The notes beneath the pieces were generated by a model. It saw only the letters and a list, made by a program, of their open reading frames with translations. It had not been told where the DNA came from and searched no databases. Both the position numbers and the translations under genes were made by a program. From contig CBDHDW010000013.1 in assembly GCA_965261915.1 (NCBI GenBank), positions 2,294,001-2,358,000 of the forward strand: DNA of 64,000 nucleotides, written 5' to 3'. Source of the DNA: JAIBDK01 sp965261915 (lineage in GTDB: Bacteria; Pseudomonadota; Gammaproteobacteria; Arenicellales; Poriferihabitantaceae). Below, piece by piece: positions 8,395 to 17,566 of this stretch. How positions within the stretch are numbered: position 1 is the first letter of the stretch; every line of letters begins with the position of its first letter.

Positions 8395-11070
8395 CTAGCT
8401 GTTCCTGATTCGATTCAGTACGTAATGCAGTACGCCGCCGGTCAGGTAGTATTCAACTTCTACCGCAGTATCGATACGCGATTGCAGCTGGATGTTATCA
8501 ACCGAACCATCCGCCCGGTTTATCCGCGCTTCGAACACTTGCTTGGGGGATAATTCGCCATCCAGCCCCAGAATATCAATCGTGTCAGAGCCGCTGATGT
8601 TTAAAGTATTACGATCTTCGCGTGGCATAAATTGAAGCGGCAGAACACCCATACCGACGAGATTAGAGCGGTGAATTCGTTCAAAGCTTTCGACGATAAC
8701 AGCTTTAACGCCAAGCAGTAATGTGCCCTTGGCTGCCCAGTCGCGGCTGGAACCGGTACCGTATTCTTTGCCGCCGATTACGACCGTTGGCGTACCTTCC
8801 GCCAGGTATTGCATTGCGGCATCGTAAATTGCCATTGGCTGATCGCTTCCGTGAATCACGGTAACGCCGCCTTCAATTCCGGCAATCAGTTCATTGCGGA
8901 TCCGAATATTGGCGAATGTGCCGCGCATCATGACTTCATGGTTACCGCGTCGTGAGCCGTAAGAGTTAAAGTCTTTTTTCTCTACGCCGTTGTCAGTCAG
9001 ATATTTTGCCGCAGGGCTGTCAGCAGCGATAGATCCCGCAGGCGAGATATGATCGGTTGTAACCGAGTCCCCCAGTTTCGCAAGAATCTTCGCACCGACA
9101 ATATTCTGGTCTTTACCGTTGGCGTACTGAGCATCAAAAAACGGCGGCAGTTGAATATAGGTCGAATCCGACGAAAACGAATATGTTTGCCCTTCAACCG
9201 TAGGCACAGCCTGCCATTTATCGTCACCTGCAAACACGTCGGCATACTTGCTGGTAAACATCGACTGGTCGATTTTTGCGACTTCGTTAGCCACCTCTTC
9301 ATTGCTTGGCCAGATGTCTTTCAAAAACACATCGTTACCGTCTTTGTCCTGACCAATAGCCTGATCAGCAATGTTGGCTCGTGTAGAACCCGCTAGTGCA
9401 TACGCCACAACCATCGGCGGAGAAGCCAGCCAGTTGGCTTTTACTAACGGATGAATCCGGCCTTCAAAGTTCCGGTTACCGGACAACACGGATGTCACCA
9501 CCATGTCGTTTTCCTGTACGGTGTTATGTACCGCTTCAGGCAGAGGGCCGGAATTACCGATACAAGTGGTACACCCATAACCGACCGTGTTAAAACCCAG
9601 TTCGTCCAGATATTGCTGCAGGCCGGCCTTCTTAAGGTATTCTGTTACAACCTTGGAGCCAGGGGCAAGTGAGGACTTAACCCACGGCTTCCGGGTCAGG
9701 CCTTTTTCCACGGCTTTTTTTGCAACCAGTCCAGCACCGAGCATTACCGCAGGGTTAGAGGTGTTGGTGCAAGATGTAATTGCCGCGACAACGACATCAC
9801 CATGGTGCATTTCAAATCCATCACCGCTATCGAAGCCTTTTTCCATCTCATCCTGCTTGCCATCCTGTGTGATGAAGTCTTCAATTGCGGCGGGTAAATC
9901 AGGCAAAGCAACCCGATCCTGAGGACGCTTTGGTCCGGACAGATTCGGTTTGACTTCACTGATATCCAGTTGCAGCGTAGAACCAAACACCGGGTCTGGG
10001 TCTTCGCTATTTCGCCACAGGCCCTGAGCTTTACTATAGGCTTCAACCAGCGCTACGGTATCTTCATCCCTGCCACTCAATCGCAGATAGTCCATAGTTT
10101 TTTCGTCAACCGGGAAAAAGCCGCAGGTTGCACCATATTCCGGTGCCATGTTGGCGATGGTGGCGCGGTCCGCGAGCGGTAGATTGTCGAGCGCGCTACC
10201 ATAAAATTCGACAAACTTTCCAACTACGCCATGTTCGCGCAGCATTTGAACGATCCGCAGAACCAGATCAGTTGCCGTTATACCTTCGCTTAGTTTGCCG
10301 GTTAACTCAAAGCCAACGACTTCAGGAATGAGCATGGGAATCGGTTGTCCAAGCATGGCGGCTTCAGCTTCAATACCACCCACACCCCAGCCGAGTACAC
10401 CAAGGCCATTGATCATGGTTGTATGACTATCCGTTCCGACCAGGGTGTCTGGATAGGCAACCAGTTCACCGCTTTTGCTGTCACTCCAAATACCTTTGGC
10501 GATGTATTCCAGATTGACCTGATGGCAGATACCGGTTCCCGGCGGTACCAGACTGAAATCGTCGAACGCGCCCTGGCCCCATTTCAGAAATTCATAGCGC
10601 TCTGCATTGCGCTCCATTTCGAGTTCTACATTTGTGGCAAATGCGCTGTTGGTTGCGAACTCATCGATTACAACGGAATGGTCGATGACCAGATCCACCG
10701 GCGAAAGCGGATTTATTTTGGACGGATCAACATCAGCCTTGACCAGAGCATCACGCATTGCTGCCAAATCAACAACCGCAGGTACTCCGGTAAAGTCCTG
10801 CATTAAAACTCGAGCCGGATGATAGGCAATTTCCTGGGAAGTGCTGGTCTCAGCGCTTTTTGCAACCGCTTCAATATCGTCGGCGGTGCAAGCGACACCA
10901 TCTTCGTGGCGCAGCAAATTTTCCAGTAGAACCTTAATTGAATTTGGCAGGCGGCTGATATCGGCTAATCCTGCGACTTTGGTGGATTTAAGGTCGTAAT
11001 AACCATAGGTTTTGCCGTTCGCTTCAAGTGTGTTGTAGCTGTCGAAAGAGTTTTTACTGGGCTGGGTCAT
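8395..11070 (-). CDS. acnA: Aconitate hydratase AcnA
   Basis: 891 residues, the usual length of bacterial aconitase A/IRP1-type enzymes. It isomerises citrate and isocitrate in the TCA cycle with a [4Fe-4S] cluster. The three cluster cysteines are visible: Cys434 in SCTNTSNP, and Cys500 and Cys503 in GCTTCIGNSG. The swivel domain follows, with GRRGNHEVMMRGTFANIR and YGTGSSRDWAAKG. ATG at 11070 gives MTQPSKNSF. It is divergent from the DegT-type gene across about 240 bases. Confidence 0.97.
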   Translation of the reverse strand: MTQPSKNSFDSYNTLEANGKTYGYYDLKSTKVAGLADISRLPNSIKVLLENLLRHEDGVACTADDIEAVAKSAETSTSQEIAYHPARVLMQDFTGVPAVVDLAAMRDALVKADVDPSKINPLSPVDLVIDHSVVIDEFATNSAFATNVELEMERNAERYEFLKWGQGAFDDFSLVPPGTGICHQVNLEYIAKGIWSDSKSGELVAYPDTLVGTDSHTTMINGLGVLGWGVGGIEAEAAMLGQPIPMLIPEVVGFELTGKLSEGITATDLVLRIVQMLREHGVVGKFVEFYGSALDNLPLADRATIANMAPEYGATCGFFPVDEKTMDYLRLSGRDEDTVALVEAYSKAQGLWRNSEDPDPVFGSTLQLDISEVKPNLSGPKRPQDRVALPDLPAAIEDFITQDGKQDEMEKGFDSGDGFEMHHGDVVVAAITSCTNTSNPAVMLGAGLVAKKAVEKGLTRKPWVKSSLAPGSKVVTEYLKKAGLQQYLDELGFNTVGYGCTTCIGNSGPLPEAVHNTVQENDMVVTSVLSGNRNFEGRIHPLVKANWLASPPMVVAYALAGSTRANIADQAIGQDKDGNDVFLKDIWPSNEEVANEVAKIDQSMFTSKYADVFAGDDKWQAVPTVEGQTYSFSSDSTYIQLPPFFDAQYANGKDQNIVGAKILAKLGDSVTTDHISPAGSIAADSPAAKYLTDNGVEKKDFNSYGSRRGNHEVMMRGTFANIRIRNELIAGIEGGVTVIHGSDQPMAIYDAAMQYLAEGTPTVVIGGKEYGTGSSRDWAAKGTLLLGVKAVIVESFERIHRSNLVGMGVLPLQFMPREDRNTLNISGSDTIDILGLDGELSPKQVFEARINRADGSVDNIQLQSRIDTAVEVEYYLTGGVLHYVLNRIRNS

Positions 11071-11312
11071 TTAAATTTCCTGAAGAATCTGGGTCGGCTA
11101 TTGTCGTAACCGGGTCGAAAAATGGGGTGCGTATTATACTGTATCTGACCTCAATAATTTCATAAAACCCATGTATCGACTTGTTTTTGTGCGTTTTGGG
11201 TATTTTCCGCTGCAAATTTGCCGTATTCATGTTAATTTTCCGCACCGAATTTACGCGATGAAACTGAAATAGGTCAAGGCATTGCCGATTTTCTAAATTA
11301 CCAGGGACTGAT

Positions 11313-12536
11313 ATGGCAACAAAAGCCAACAACCTGACTACGGTTGTGAATAGCGAGGCACTCGACATTGATCTGAGTGATCCCGGTGCACTCCCGGAAG
11401 AAGCCATCGATCAGGCTGCTGCATTGATGCGCACAGGTCGATTGCATCGATATGGCGAATATAGCGGTACAGAACCCCATGCCGCCCTGTTAGAAGCCGA
11501 GTTCGCTGAATATGTTGATTCGCGTTATGCCGTTGCGCTGAATAGTGGCGGTTGCGCCATTTTTCTGGCGCTCAAAGTAGCGGGCGTAAATGCGGCTGAT
11601 TCAGTTCTCGTTAATGCCTTCAATTTGGCACCTGTCCCCGGTGCAATCCACCATGCAGGTGCGAATGCGGTACTGGTTGAGGTCGATCATGACCACCGCA
11701 TCAGTTTCGACGATCTGCGGGCGAAAGCGGTCTCCAGCGGTGCCAAAGTACTGCTCCTCACGCATATGCGCGGACACATTGCTGATATGGAAAAGGTTGC
11801 CAGTCTTTGTGAAGAACTTGGTCTGATGCTCATTGAGGACTGTGCCCATACCATGGGTGCGAAATGGAATGATCGATTTAGCGGAAGGTTCGGTGCGCTG
11901 GGCTGTTTTAGTACCCAGACTTTCAAGCATATCAACTCCGGTGAAGGTGGAATTCTGGTTACCGATGATGAGGATATGGCCGCAAAAGCCATTCTCTATT
12001 CCGGCAGTTACATGTTGTATGAACAACACCAGCGCGCGCCATCACAAGCCGTATTTGAGCGCTGGAGAAAACACATACCTAATTTCAGTATGCGAATGTC
12101 AAATCTGGTGGCGTGTGTGCTGCGTCCGCAGTTACGTGAAATGAATGAACGCGGTGATCGCTGGAATCAAATTTATCGCTGGCTTGAATCAAGACTGAAT
12201 CAAATTCCCGGAATTGAAGTTCCAACGCGAGAGCCTCACGAACAATACGTCGCCAGCTCCATCCAGTTTCACGTCAACGGACTGGATCAGAAACAGCTGA
12301 GGATGCTTGCAGATCGATGCACCGAACGCGGCGTTGCCATCAAATGGTTCGGGCGCGATGAGCCCATGGGATATACCAGTCAATATCATCATTGGCAGTA
12401 CCTTGAGCCGCAGAATTTACCCGCTACCCGGAAAGTCCTGTCCACAACCTGTGACATGCGAATTCCGTTATCGCTTAGCGAAGCGCATTGCAATACAATC
12501 GCCGCCATTATTTCCGACGAAATGTCTAACCTTTAA
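11313..12536 (+). CDS. DegT/DnrJ/EryC1/StrS-family PLP-dependent aminotransferase
   Basis: 407 residues of the fold type I sugar-aminotransferase family. ALNSGGCAIFLAL binds the PLP phosphate, IEDCAHTMGAKW carries the PLP-pyridine Asp, and STQTFKHINSGEGG holds the Schiff-base lysine. The usual members act on nucleotide sugars, but no sugar or polysaccharide genes lie nearby. The gene is 18 bases ahead of a cysteine/cysteate-lyase-type gene, which suggests an amino acid or sulfonate substrate instead. Function beyond the family is open. Confidence 0.82.
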   Translation: MATKANNLTTVVNSEALDIDLSDPGALPEEAIDQAAALMRTGRLHRYGEYSGTEPHAALLEAEFAEYVDSRYAVALNSGGCAIFLALKVAGVNAADSVLVNAFNLAPVPGAIHHAGANAVLVEVDHDHRISFDDLRAKAVSSGAKVLLLTHMRGHIADMEKVASLCEELGLMLIEDCAHTMGAKWNDRFSGRFGALGCFSTQTFKHINSGEGGILVTDDEDMAAKAILYSGSYMLYEQHQRAPSQAVFERWRKHIPNFSMRMSNLVACVLRPQLREMNERGDRWNQIYRWLESRLNQIPGIEVPTREPHEQYVASSIQFHVNGLDQKQLRMLADRCTERGVAIKWFGRDEPMGYTSQYHHWQYLEPQNLPATRKVLSTTCDMRIPLSLSEAHCNTIAAIISDEMSNL

Positions 12537-12554
12537 TCCTTTACTCGAATTCTT

Positions 12555-13553
12555 ATGCATTTATCCCGTTTTCCACGCGTTCACTTAGCGCATCTACCGA
12601 CCCCTCTGGAGCTGTTACCCAATTTAACCAGGCTGCTTGGCGGTCCAAACATCTATATCAAGCGTGACGACTGCACCGGTCTGGGAACCGGCGGTAACAA
12701 AACCCGCAAACTTGAGTTTCTGATCGCAGATGCGGTGGAAAACAACGCAGACGTTGTCATTACCCAGGGCGCAGTGCAATCCAATCACGCGCGCCAAACG
12801 GTAGCGGCGGCTGCGAAAATGGGGATGGCTTGTGAAATCCTGCTGGAAAACCGAACTGAATATACGGATCGTGATTATATGGATTCTGGCAATGTCTTTC
12901 TTGACCGACTATTTGGTGCCAATGTTACGCATTTCCCGAAAGATACGAATATGGATGAAGCCATGGAAGCAAAAGCTGAAGAGCTGCGCTCAGCCGGGAA
13001 AAACCCCTACATTATTCCGGGTGGCGGCTCAAATGCCATTGGTGCGCTGGGCTATGTCAATTGCGCTATCGAAACGCTGACGCAAGCAAACGATAGGGGT
13101 TTGAAAATTGACCACTTTGTCACCGCCACCGGCAGTGCGGGCACCCAGGCAGGCTTGGTTCTCGGCCTGGAAGCAACCAATTCAGGAATTCCATTGCTGG
13201 GTATTGGTGTGCGCGCGCCGAAACTAAAACAGGAAGAGAACGTATTCAACCTGGCCTGTAAAACGGCTCAACACATGGGTATTGCTGGTTGTGTAGAAAG
13301 AGAAAAAGTGATTGCCAATTGTGACTATGTTGGCGATGGCTATGGCTTGCCGACAGACAGCATGATTGAAGCAGTTACCCTGATGGCGCGTCAGGAAGCG
13401 ATCCTAATGGATCCGGTGTACTCCGGAAAAGGTCTGGCTGGACTGATTGACCTGATTCGAAAAGGTGAATTTACGAAAGGTCAAAATATCGTATTTCTGC
13501 ATACCGGCGGCAGTGTCGGCCTGTTTGGCTATCTCAACGCTTTCGGCTCCTGA
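12555..13553 (+). CDS. D-cysteine desulfhydrase / L-cysteate sulfo-lyase family
   Basis: 332 residues of the fold type II PLP family (ACC deaminase/D-cysteine desulfhydrase). YIKRDDCTGLGTGGNKTRKLEF carries the PLP lysine in GGNK; QGAVQSNHARQT and GGGSNAIGALGY are the other cofactor loops. Family members release sulfide from D-cysteine (DcyD) or sulfite from L-cysteate (CuyA of marine bacteria). The start MHLSRFPRVHLAHLPTPLE fits both. The marine setting and the adjacent PLP aminotransferase and LysE exporter make CuyA-like activity plausible, but the sequence alone does not settle it. Confidence 0.82.
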   Translation: MHLSRFPRVHLAHLPTPLELLPNLTRLLGGPNIYIKRDDCTGLGTGGNKTRKLEFLIADAVENNADVVITQGAVQSNHARQTVAAAAKMGMACEILLENRTEYTDRDYMDSGNVFLDRLFGANVTHFPKDTNMDEAMEAKAEELRSAGKNPYIIPGGGSNAIGALGYVNCAIETLTQANDRGLKIDHFVTATGSAGTQAGLVLGLEATNSGIPLLGIGVRAPKLKQEENVFNLACKTAQHMGIAGCVEREKVIANCDYVGDGYGLPTDSMIEAVTLMARQEAILMDPVYSGKGLAGLIDLIRKGEFTKGQNIVFLHTGGSVGLFGYLNAFGS

Positions 13554-13648
13554 TCGAGAGATTCTACTCGGCTATATTTGTTTGACAGATATACTCGGGT
13601 GCGGCGTTTGATTGTTAGCGTAGCCGCTATCTTCTCAATGGTTTGGCT

Positions 13649-14254
13649 ATGAATCTGGAGTTGCTGCTGGCTTTATCAGTATTTGCTTTTGTAGCATCGA
13701 TTACCCCCGGACCCAACAACCTGATGCTCATGGCATCCGGAACGAACTATGGTTTTACCCGATCGGTTCCCCATCTGCTCGGTGTCAGTATTGGTTTTAC
13801 AATTATGCTGTTGCTGGTGGGAATGGGTCTGATTCGGTTATTTGATACATTTCCCGTTTCATACCGAATTCTGAATATTTTGAGTATCGGGTATCTGCTG
13901 TATCTCGCCTGGAAAATAGCAACCGCCGCCAAAATCGAAGACAAGCCTGATGGAGAAAATAGCGGTAAACCATTTGGCTTTCTCCAGGCGGCGCTTTTTC
14001 AGTGGGTCAACCCGAAAGCCTGGGCGATGGCGCTAACGGCTATCAGCGCCTATACTCCGCCGGACCAACCTTGGATGAGCATTGTTATCGTTGCACTGGT
14101 TTGTGGACTGATTAACTTGCCTTCGGTAGCCGCATGGGTGGTTCTTGGGACGCGGCTGAAAAAACTTCTCAACAATAAATTTCGCTTGACCGTGTTTAAC
14201 TATACCGCTGCGATGTTACTGGTTGGATCGTTATACCCAATCGTGTTTTCCTAG
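13649..14254 (+). CDS. LysE/RhtB-family amino-acid exporter
   Basis: About 202 residues with six hydrophobic helices. The N-terminal SITPGPNNLMLMASG motif is diagnostic of LysE/RhtB exporters, and QWVNPKAWAMAL marks the second half. The ATG at 13649 gives MNLELLLAL; an in-frame TTG at 13643 is less likely. It lies about 95 bases after the cysteine/cysteate lyase gene and may export an amino acid linked to that pathway. Its stop overlaps the convergent MATE gene by four bases. Confidence 0.88.
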   Translation: MNLELLLALSVFAFVASITPGPNNLMLMASGTNYGFTRSVPHLLGVSIGFTIMLLLVGMGLIRLFDTFPVSYRILNILSIGYLLYLAWKIATAAKIEDKPDGENSGKPFGFLQAALFQWVNPKAWAMALTAISAYTPPDQPWMSIVIVALVCGLINLPSVAAWVVLGTRLKKLLNNKFRLTVFNYTAAMLLVGSLYPIVFS

Positions 14255-15633
14255 TAATCGGCGGCGGACTGCGCTCGGTAAATCCGTTTATTAGATATCC
14301 GCAAAAACCGCCAGGCAAGCATGATGCCTGTGGCGAACAATCCAAGCGCCATTCCCCACCACAGTCCAATCCCCCCCATATCAAATCGAAAAGCCAGAAT
14401 TGACCCACCGCCAATACCCAGCACCCAGTAACCAAAGCAGGCAATCCACAGTGGTGCGATGTTGTCTTTGAGGCCTCTTAGGGCGCGAGATGCCGTCGCC
14501 TGAAGCCCATCAAAAATTTGGAAGATGGCAGCAATAGTGAGTATCTCGACGGCGAGCAGCGATACTGCCTTTGAGCCTTCGCCATGCTCGTTCATGAAAA
14601 TATCGATAATCACGCTGGCGTATCCCAACGGCACGATTATTAATATCGTTAAGAATACGAGACCCAGCAGCATCCCCAGAATCCCTGAGTTTCTTGCATC
14701 GACCAGATTGCCTCTGCCGACGCCATAGGCCACTCGAACCATGGTTGCTTCGGCAATCCCCAATGCGATGACAAAGGGAACTCCAACCCAACCGGTAACG
14801 ATTTCGTAAGCGGCCAGTGTTTCTACGCTGATTACCCCGGAAAGAATGGAGGCAGCGACAAATAAACCGGATTCAAGAAAAACCAGACCTGAAACCGGAA
14901 TACCGAGAAGAAAAATTTCTCGACATATAGCGGGGTCGAATTTCCAGCGTTCGGCAAATACACCGTAACCCCTTAAATCGGGGGTTTTATAGACAAACAG
15001 CAGCAATAGACAAAACATCATCCAGGAAACAATCGTCGTCGCCAAACCAGCCCCGGCTACTCCCAGGTCAGGGAAGCCGTACAATCCATTTACCAACGCC
15101 AGGGTTAGAAAGTAATTAACGGCGACCGCCCCTACGGTAATAAACATCACCGCTTTGGGTCTTGAAACTGCGGACACGAAATTTCTGAGTACTGCGAAAA
15201 ACATTGCTGCCAATACGCTGCCGCTAACGAACTGCAGATAGGGCTTTGCCAATTGGATGACTTGAGGGTCCTGATGCGTCCAGCGTAAAAACAGGTCGAG
15301 GTTCCAGACCAGAATGGTGGCAGGAATCCCGATCATCAAGGAAATGATCAGGCCTTGGCGAACTGCCAGCCCAGCGCTTTTCTTTTTTCCGGCACCTTCC
15401 GCTTGTGCGCACAATACGCCGACCATGGACAGGACGCCCATAAAAATGAGCAGAATCTCAAAAGTCAGATCTCCCGCAATGCCGACGGCAGCGAGCGCTA
15501 GATAACCGACATCGCCAACCACAATTTTCGTTGTTGCAAACATGGCATACTCGGCCAGGTAAGCTGCAATTAATGGGAATGCAATTTTCAGCAGTGCTCG
15601 AGTTTCAGATTTCGGGAATATGGAAGAAACCAA
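14251..15633 (-). CDS. MATE-family multidrug/Na+ antiporter
   Basis: About 460 residues with twelve membrane helices in two homologous halves. Family signs are ALLKIAFPLIAAYLAEYAM at the start, a VAVNYFLTLALVNG stretch after helix 4, and GLQATASRALRGLKDN in the C-terminal half. MATE proteins export cationic compounds by Na+ or H+ antiport. The frame is open further upstream to an ATG at 15702, but those 23 residues are unlike the family, so TTG at 15633 (LVSSIFPKSE) is preferred. The start is uncertain. Confidence 0.88.
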   Translation of the reverse strand: MVSSIFPKSETRALLKIAFPLIAAYLAEYAMFATTKIVVGDVGYLALAAVGIAGDLTFEILLIFMGVLSMVGVLCAQAEGAGKKKSAGLAVRQGLIISLMIGIPATILVWNLDLFLRWTHQDPQVIQLAKPYLQFVSGSVLAAMFFAVLRNFVSAVSRPKAVMFITVGAVAVNYFLTLALVNGLYGFPDLGVAGAGLATTIVSWMMFCLLLLFVYKTPDLRGYGVFAERWKFDPAICREIFLLGIPVSGLVFLESGLFVAASILSGVISVETLAAYEIVTGWVGVPFVIALGIAEATMVRVAYGVGRGNLVDARNSGILGMLLGLVFLTILIIVPLGYASVIIDIFMNEHGEGSKAVSLLAVEILTIAAIFQIFDGLQATASRALRGLKDNIAPLWIACFGYWVLGIGGGSILAFRFDMGGIGLWWGMALGLFATGIMLAWRFLRISNKRIYRAQSAADY

Positions 15634-15784
15634 GTGACAAACGTCAAATATTAATTGATACGGAAAATACCAGTGTGTAATCCAGCGCCGATAGTGCCAC
15701 AATCGAGTCGTCCGTACTCAACTGTTTAAGCAAACAGAATTTCCAGATTAATCTGCGCAACACGCAAGCCGTATTCATCAAATA

Positions 15785-16090
15785 GTGCACTACGTTAAAT
15801 CGAACAGCTACTCCAATACGGTATTGTTATTACTCTGGATGCTGATGGCGGTTATTCAGTTCTTCATCGGACTGGTACCGACCGTGATGGACTGGGTCCG
15901 GCCGGCAGCCATGGACTGCCTTTGGATTGTCGTCATCGGGTTATGCGGCAGGTTAGCCCATCTCGGCCTCACCAAGGCGTTGTCTCTTGCAGATACTGCA
16001 ACTATTCTGCCGCTGGACTATTTACGCTTACCCGCCACGGTATTCATTGGCTGGATGTTTTACAACGAATCCACGGATATTTATGCATAG
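15785..16090 (+). pseudogene. DMT/EamA permease, C-terminal fragment
   Basis: About 100 residues resembling the last four helices of an EamA transporter. The stretch LCGRLAHLGLTKALSLADTATILPLDYLRLP is typical of the final half-repeat of DMT permeases. It is followed by FIGWMFYNES and then a premature end. The N-terminal two thirds are missing and no upstream frame supplies them. It is a relic; the region on to 16209 holds nothing else recognisable. Confidence 0.6.
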
Positions 16091-16209
16091 CTTTCGAGCC
16101 GGCCAACCCCAGTTCTTTTGCTTCATTTGGATACTTTCGGCTCGAACTGGACGGGCGTAGCCTATGAAAATCGAATGCGCTTGTAGTTCGAGTCGTTCTT
16201 TCTGTAAAG

Positions 16210-17097
16210 TTATGCGCTATTTGGGTTGGTATTGCCTAGCACTTCAGTCAAACCCGCGCCAATAACCAGAGTAGCGCCGATAGCTTCGCGCAAACCGAAC
16301 GACTCTCCGGCGAATAATGCAGCACTGCCGATTCCGACCACCGCTTCGAGTTGAAGCAGGATTCCCAGTCGACCCGGATCGACAAACTGGGAGCCCCAGT
16401 AAAGCCCCCACATCACCGGGATGAGGAATACAATTGCCATCACGGCTAACCACGGTAACAGCCCAATTACCTGATCTTTAGCGGGTAACCCGCCGTGGGC
16501 ATCGATGGGCAAAAATACCAGTCCTACCGCAATTACAGAGCCGAAGAAGAAAAAGGCAAAAAGTTGTTCGAAAATGGAAATTTGCGCTGATTGCCGTATA
16601 CGCATGGCACCGATGGTAAACACGATGCCCGAAATTAATGCCATCAGATCTCCGATGTTTAACGACAGGGCGAATGAGCCTCCGATGCCGAGAATCGTCA
16701 GCAAACCGCCCAGGCTTAACAGCAAAGCCAGACCCCGCCAAAAAGTAAACCGACGACCCATAAAACCCACTTCAAGCAGGGTTCCCCAGGCTGGCATGAC
16801 ATAAAAAAGAACCAAAGTGCGAACCACATCGGTTAAGAGCAGGCTTTCGCAATACAAGGCAAATGCGGTACCAATTAACAATCCGGTTTTATACTGCGCC
16901 AGACCCACCGGCTGGCGACAGACAATTCGATAAACAGCAAAAGGTAACAGGATAACGAGCGGACTGATAAACTGACTCAACGTGACCCATTCGGGACTCA
17001 ACCCGAATGCTTCAAACTGCCTTAGCGGGATCCAGAACAAACCCCAAATAGCAGCCGCAACAGCGACAACTATTTCAGGTTTGGCAATTTTCGTCAT
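16210..17097 (-). CDS. DMT/EamA-family permease
   Basis: 295 residues with ten hydrophobic helices in two EamA repeats. The first helix motif AAIWGLFWIPLRQFEAFG and the LVLFYVMPAWGTLLE element match the second DMT gene in this window (29287-30207; IPLRI and LVLFYLMPIWGFVF), so the two are paralogs. The substrate is unknown. Its start overlaps by four bases the stop of the aminotransferase remnant upstream, suggesting both once formed an operon. Confidence 0.85.
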   Translation of the reverse strand: MTKIAKPEIVVAVAAAIWGLFWIPLRQFEAFGLSPEWVTLSQFISPLVILLPFAVYRIVCRQPVGLAQYKTGLLIGTAFALYCESLLLTDVVRTLVLFYVMPAWGTLLEVGFMGRRFTFWRGLALLLSLGGLLTILGIGGSFALSLNIGDLMALISGIVFTIGAMRIRQSAQISIFEQLFAFFFFGSVIAVGLVFLPIDAHGGLPAKDQVIGLLPWLAVMAIVFLIPVMWGLYWGSQFVDPGRLGILLQLEAVVGIGSAALFAGESFGLREAIGATLVIGAGLTEVLGNTNPNSA

Positions 17098-17417
17098 GAG
17101 ATAGTATTCACGTTCTGCAGCGCCTTAATGCAACGGTCAATATCATGCGAATCGTTGTATAGGTGGGTTGATATTCTTAGCCGACCGAATCCGGCGTATG
17201 CGCCCCAGATTAATACACGTTGCGCCTCCAGTGAATCTTTTACGGCTTGCAGATCATCTGCCAAAAAACTCACATTGCCGGATCTCTGGAAATTATCTGT
17301 TGGAGTCATACATTCATAGCCAAGCTCGATAACGGTGTCGAGAATTTTTCCGCTCAATAGAATTGCGTGATTTTCGATTCCGACGAAGGCGGATTTTTTG
17401 ATCAGCGCTTCTATCAC
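17094..17417 (-). pseudogene. Class V aminotransferase, C-terminal fragment
   Basis: 107 residues that match only the small C-terminal domain of class V PLP aminotransferases: a helix with HAILLSGKILDTVIELG, then RSGNVSF, VLIWGAYAGFGRLRISTHLYND and a final helix. The PLP lysine domain (about 270 residues) is absent, and sequence upstream to 17566 has no continuing frame. The gene is truncated and cannot be catalytic. A four-base overlap with the DMT gene suggests the intact gene used to be translated with it. Confidence 0.65.
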
Positions 17418-17566
17418 GACGTGTTCACCGTAAAAATAGACAGCCGATCATAACTGATCGAACAAACCATTCGAACTATTCCGGCTTGTCTGCCGGAAAC
17501 AGGAATTCACCTTTGATAACCCAGGAAATTCCGCCAGGAAATTCCGAATGAGATTACCGCAATCGA

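Noticed and set aside
10345..10806. 153-codon plus-strand frame
   Set aside because: Antisense to acnA, which is complete with all cluster cysteines.
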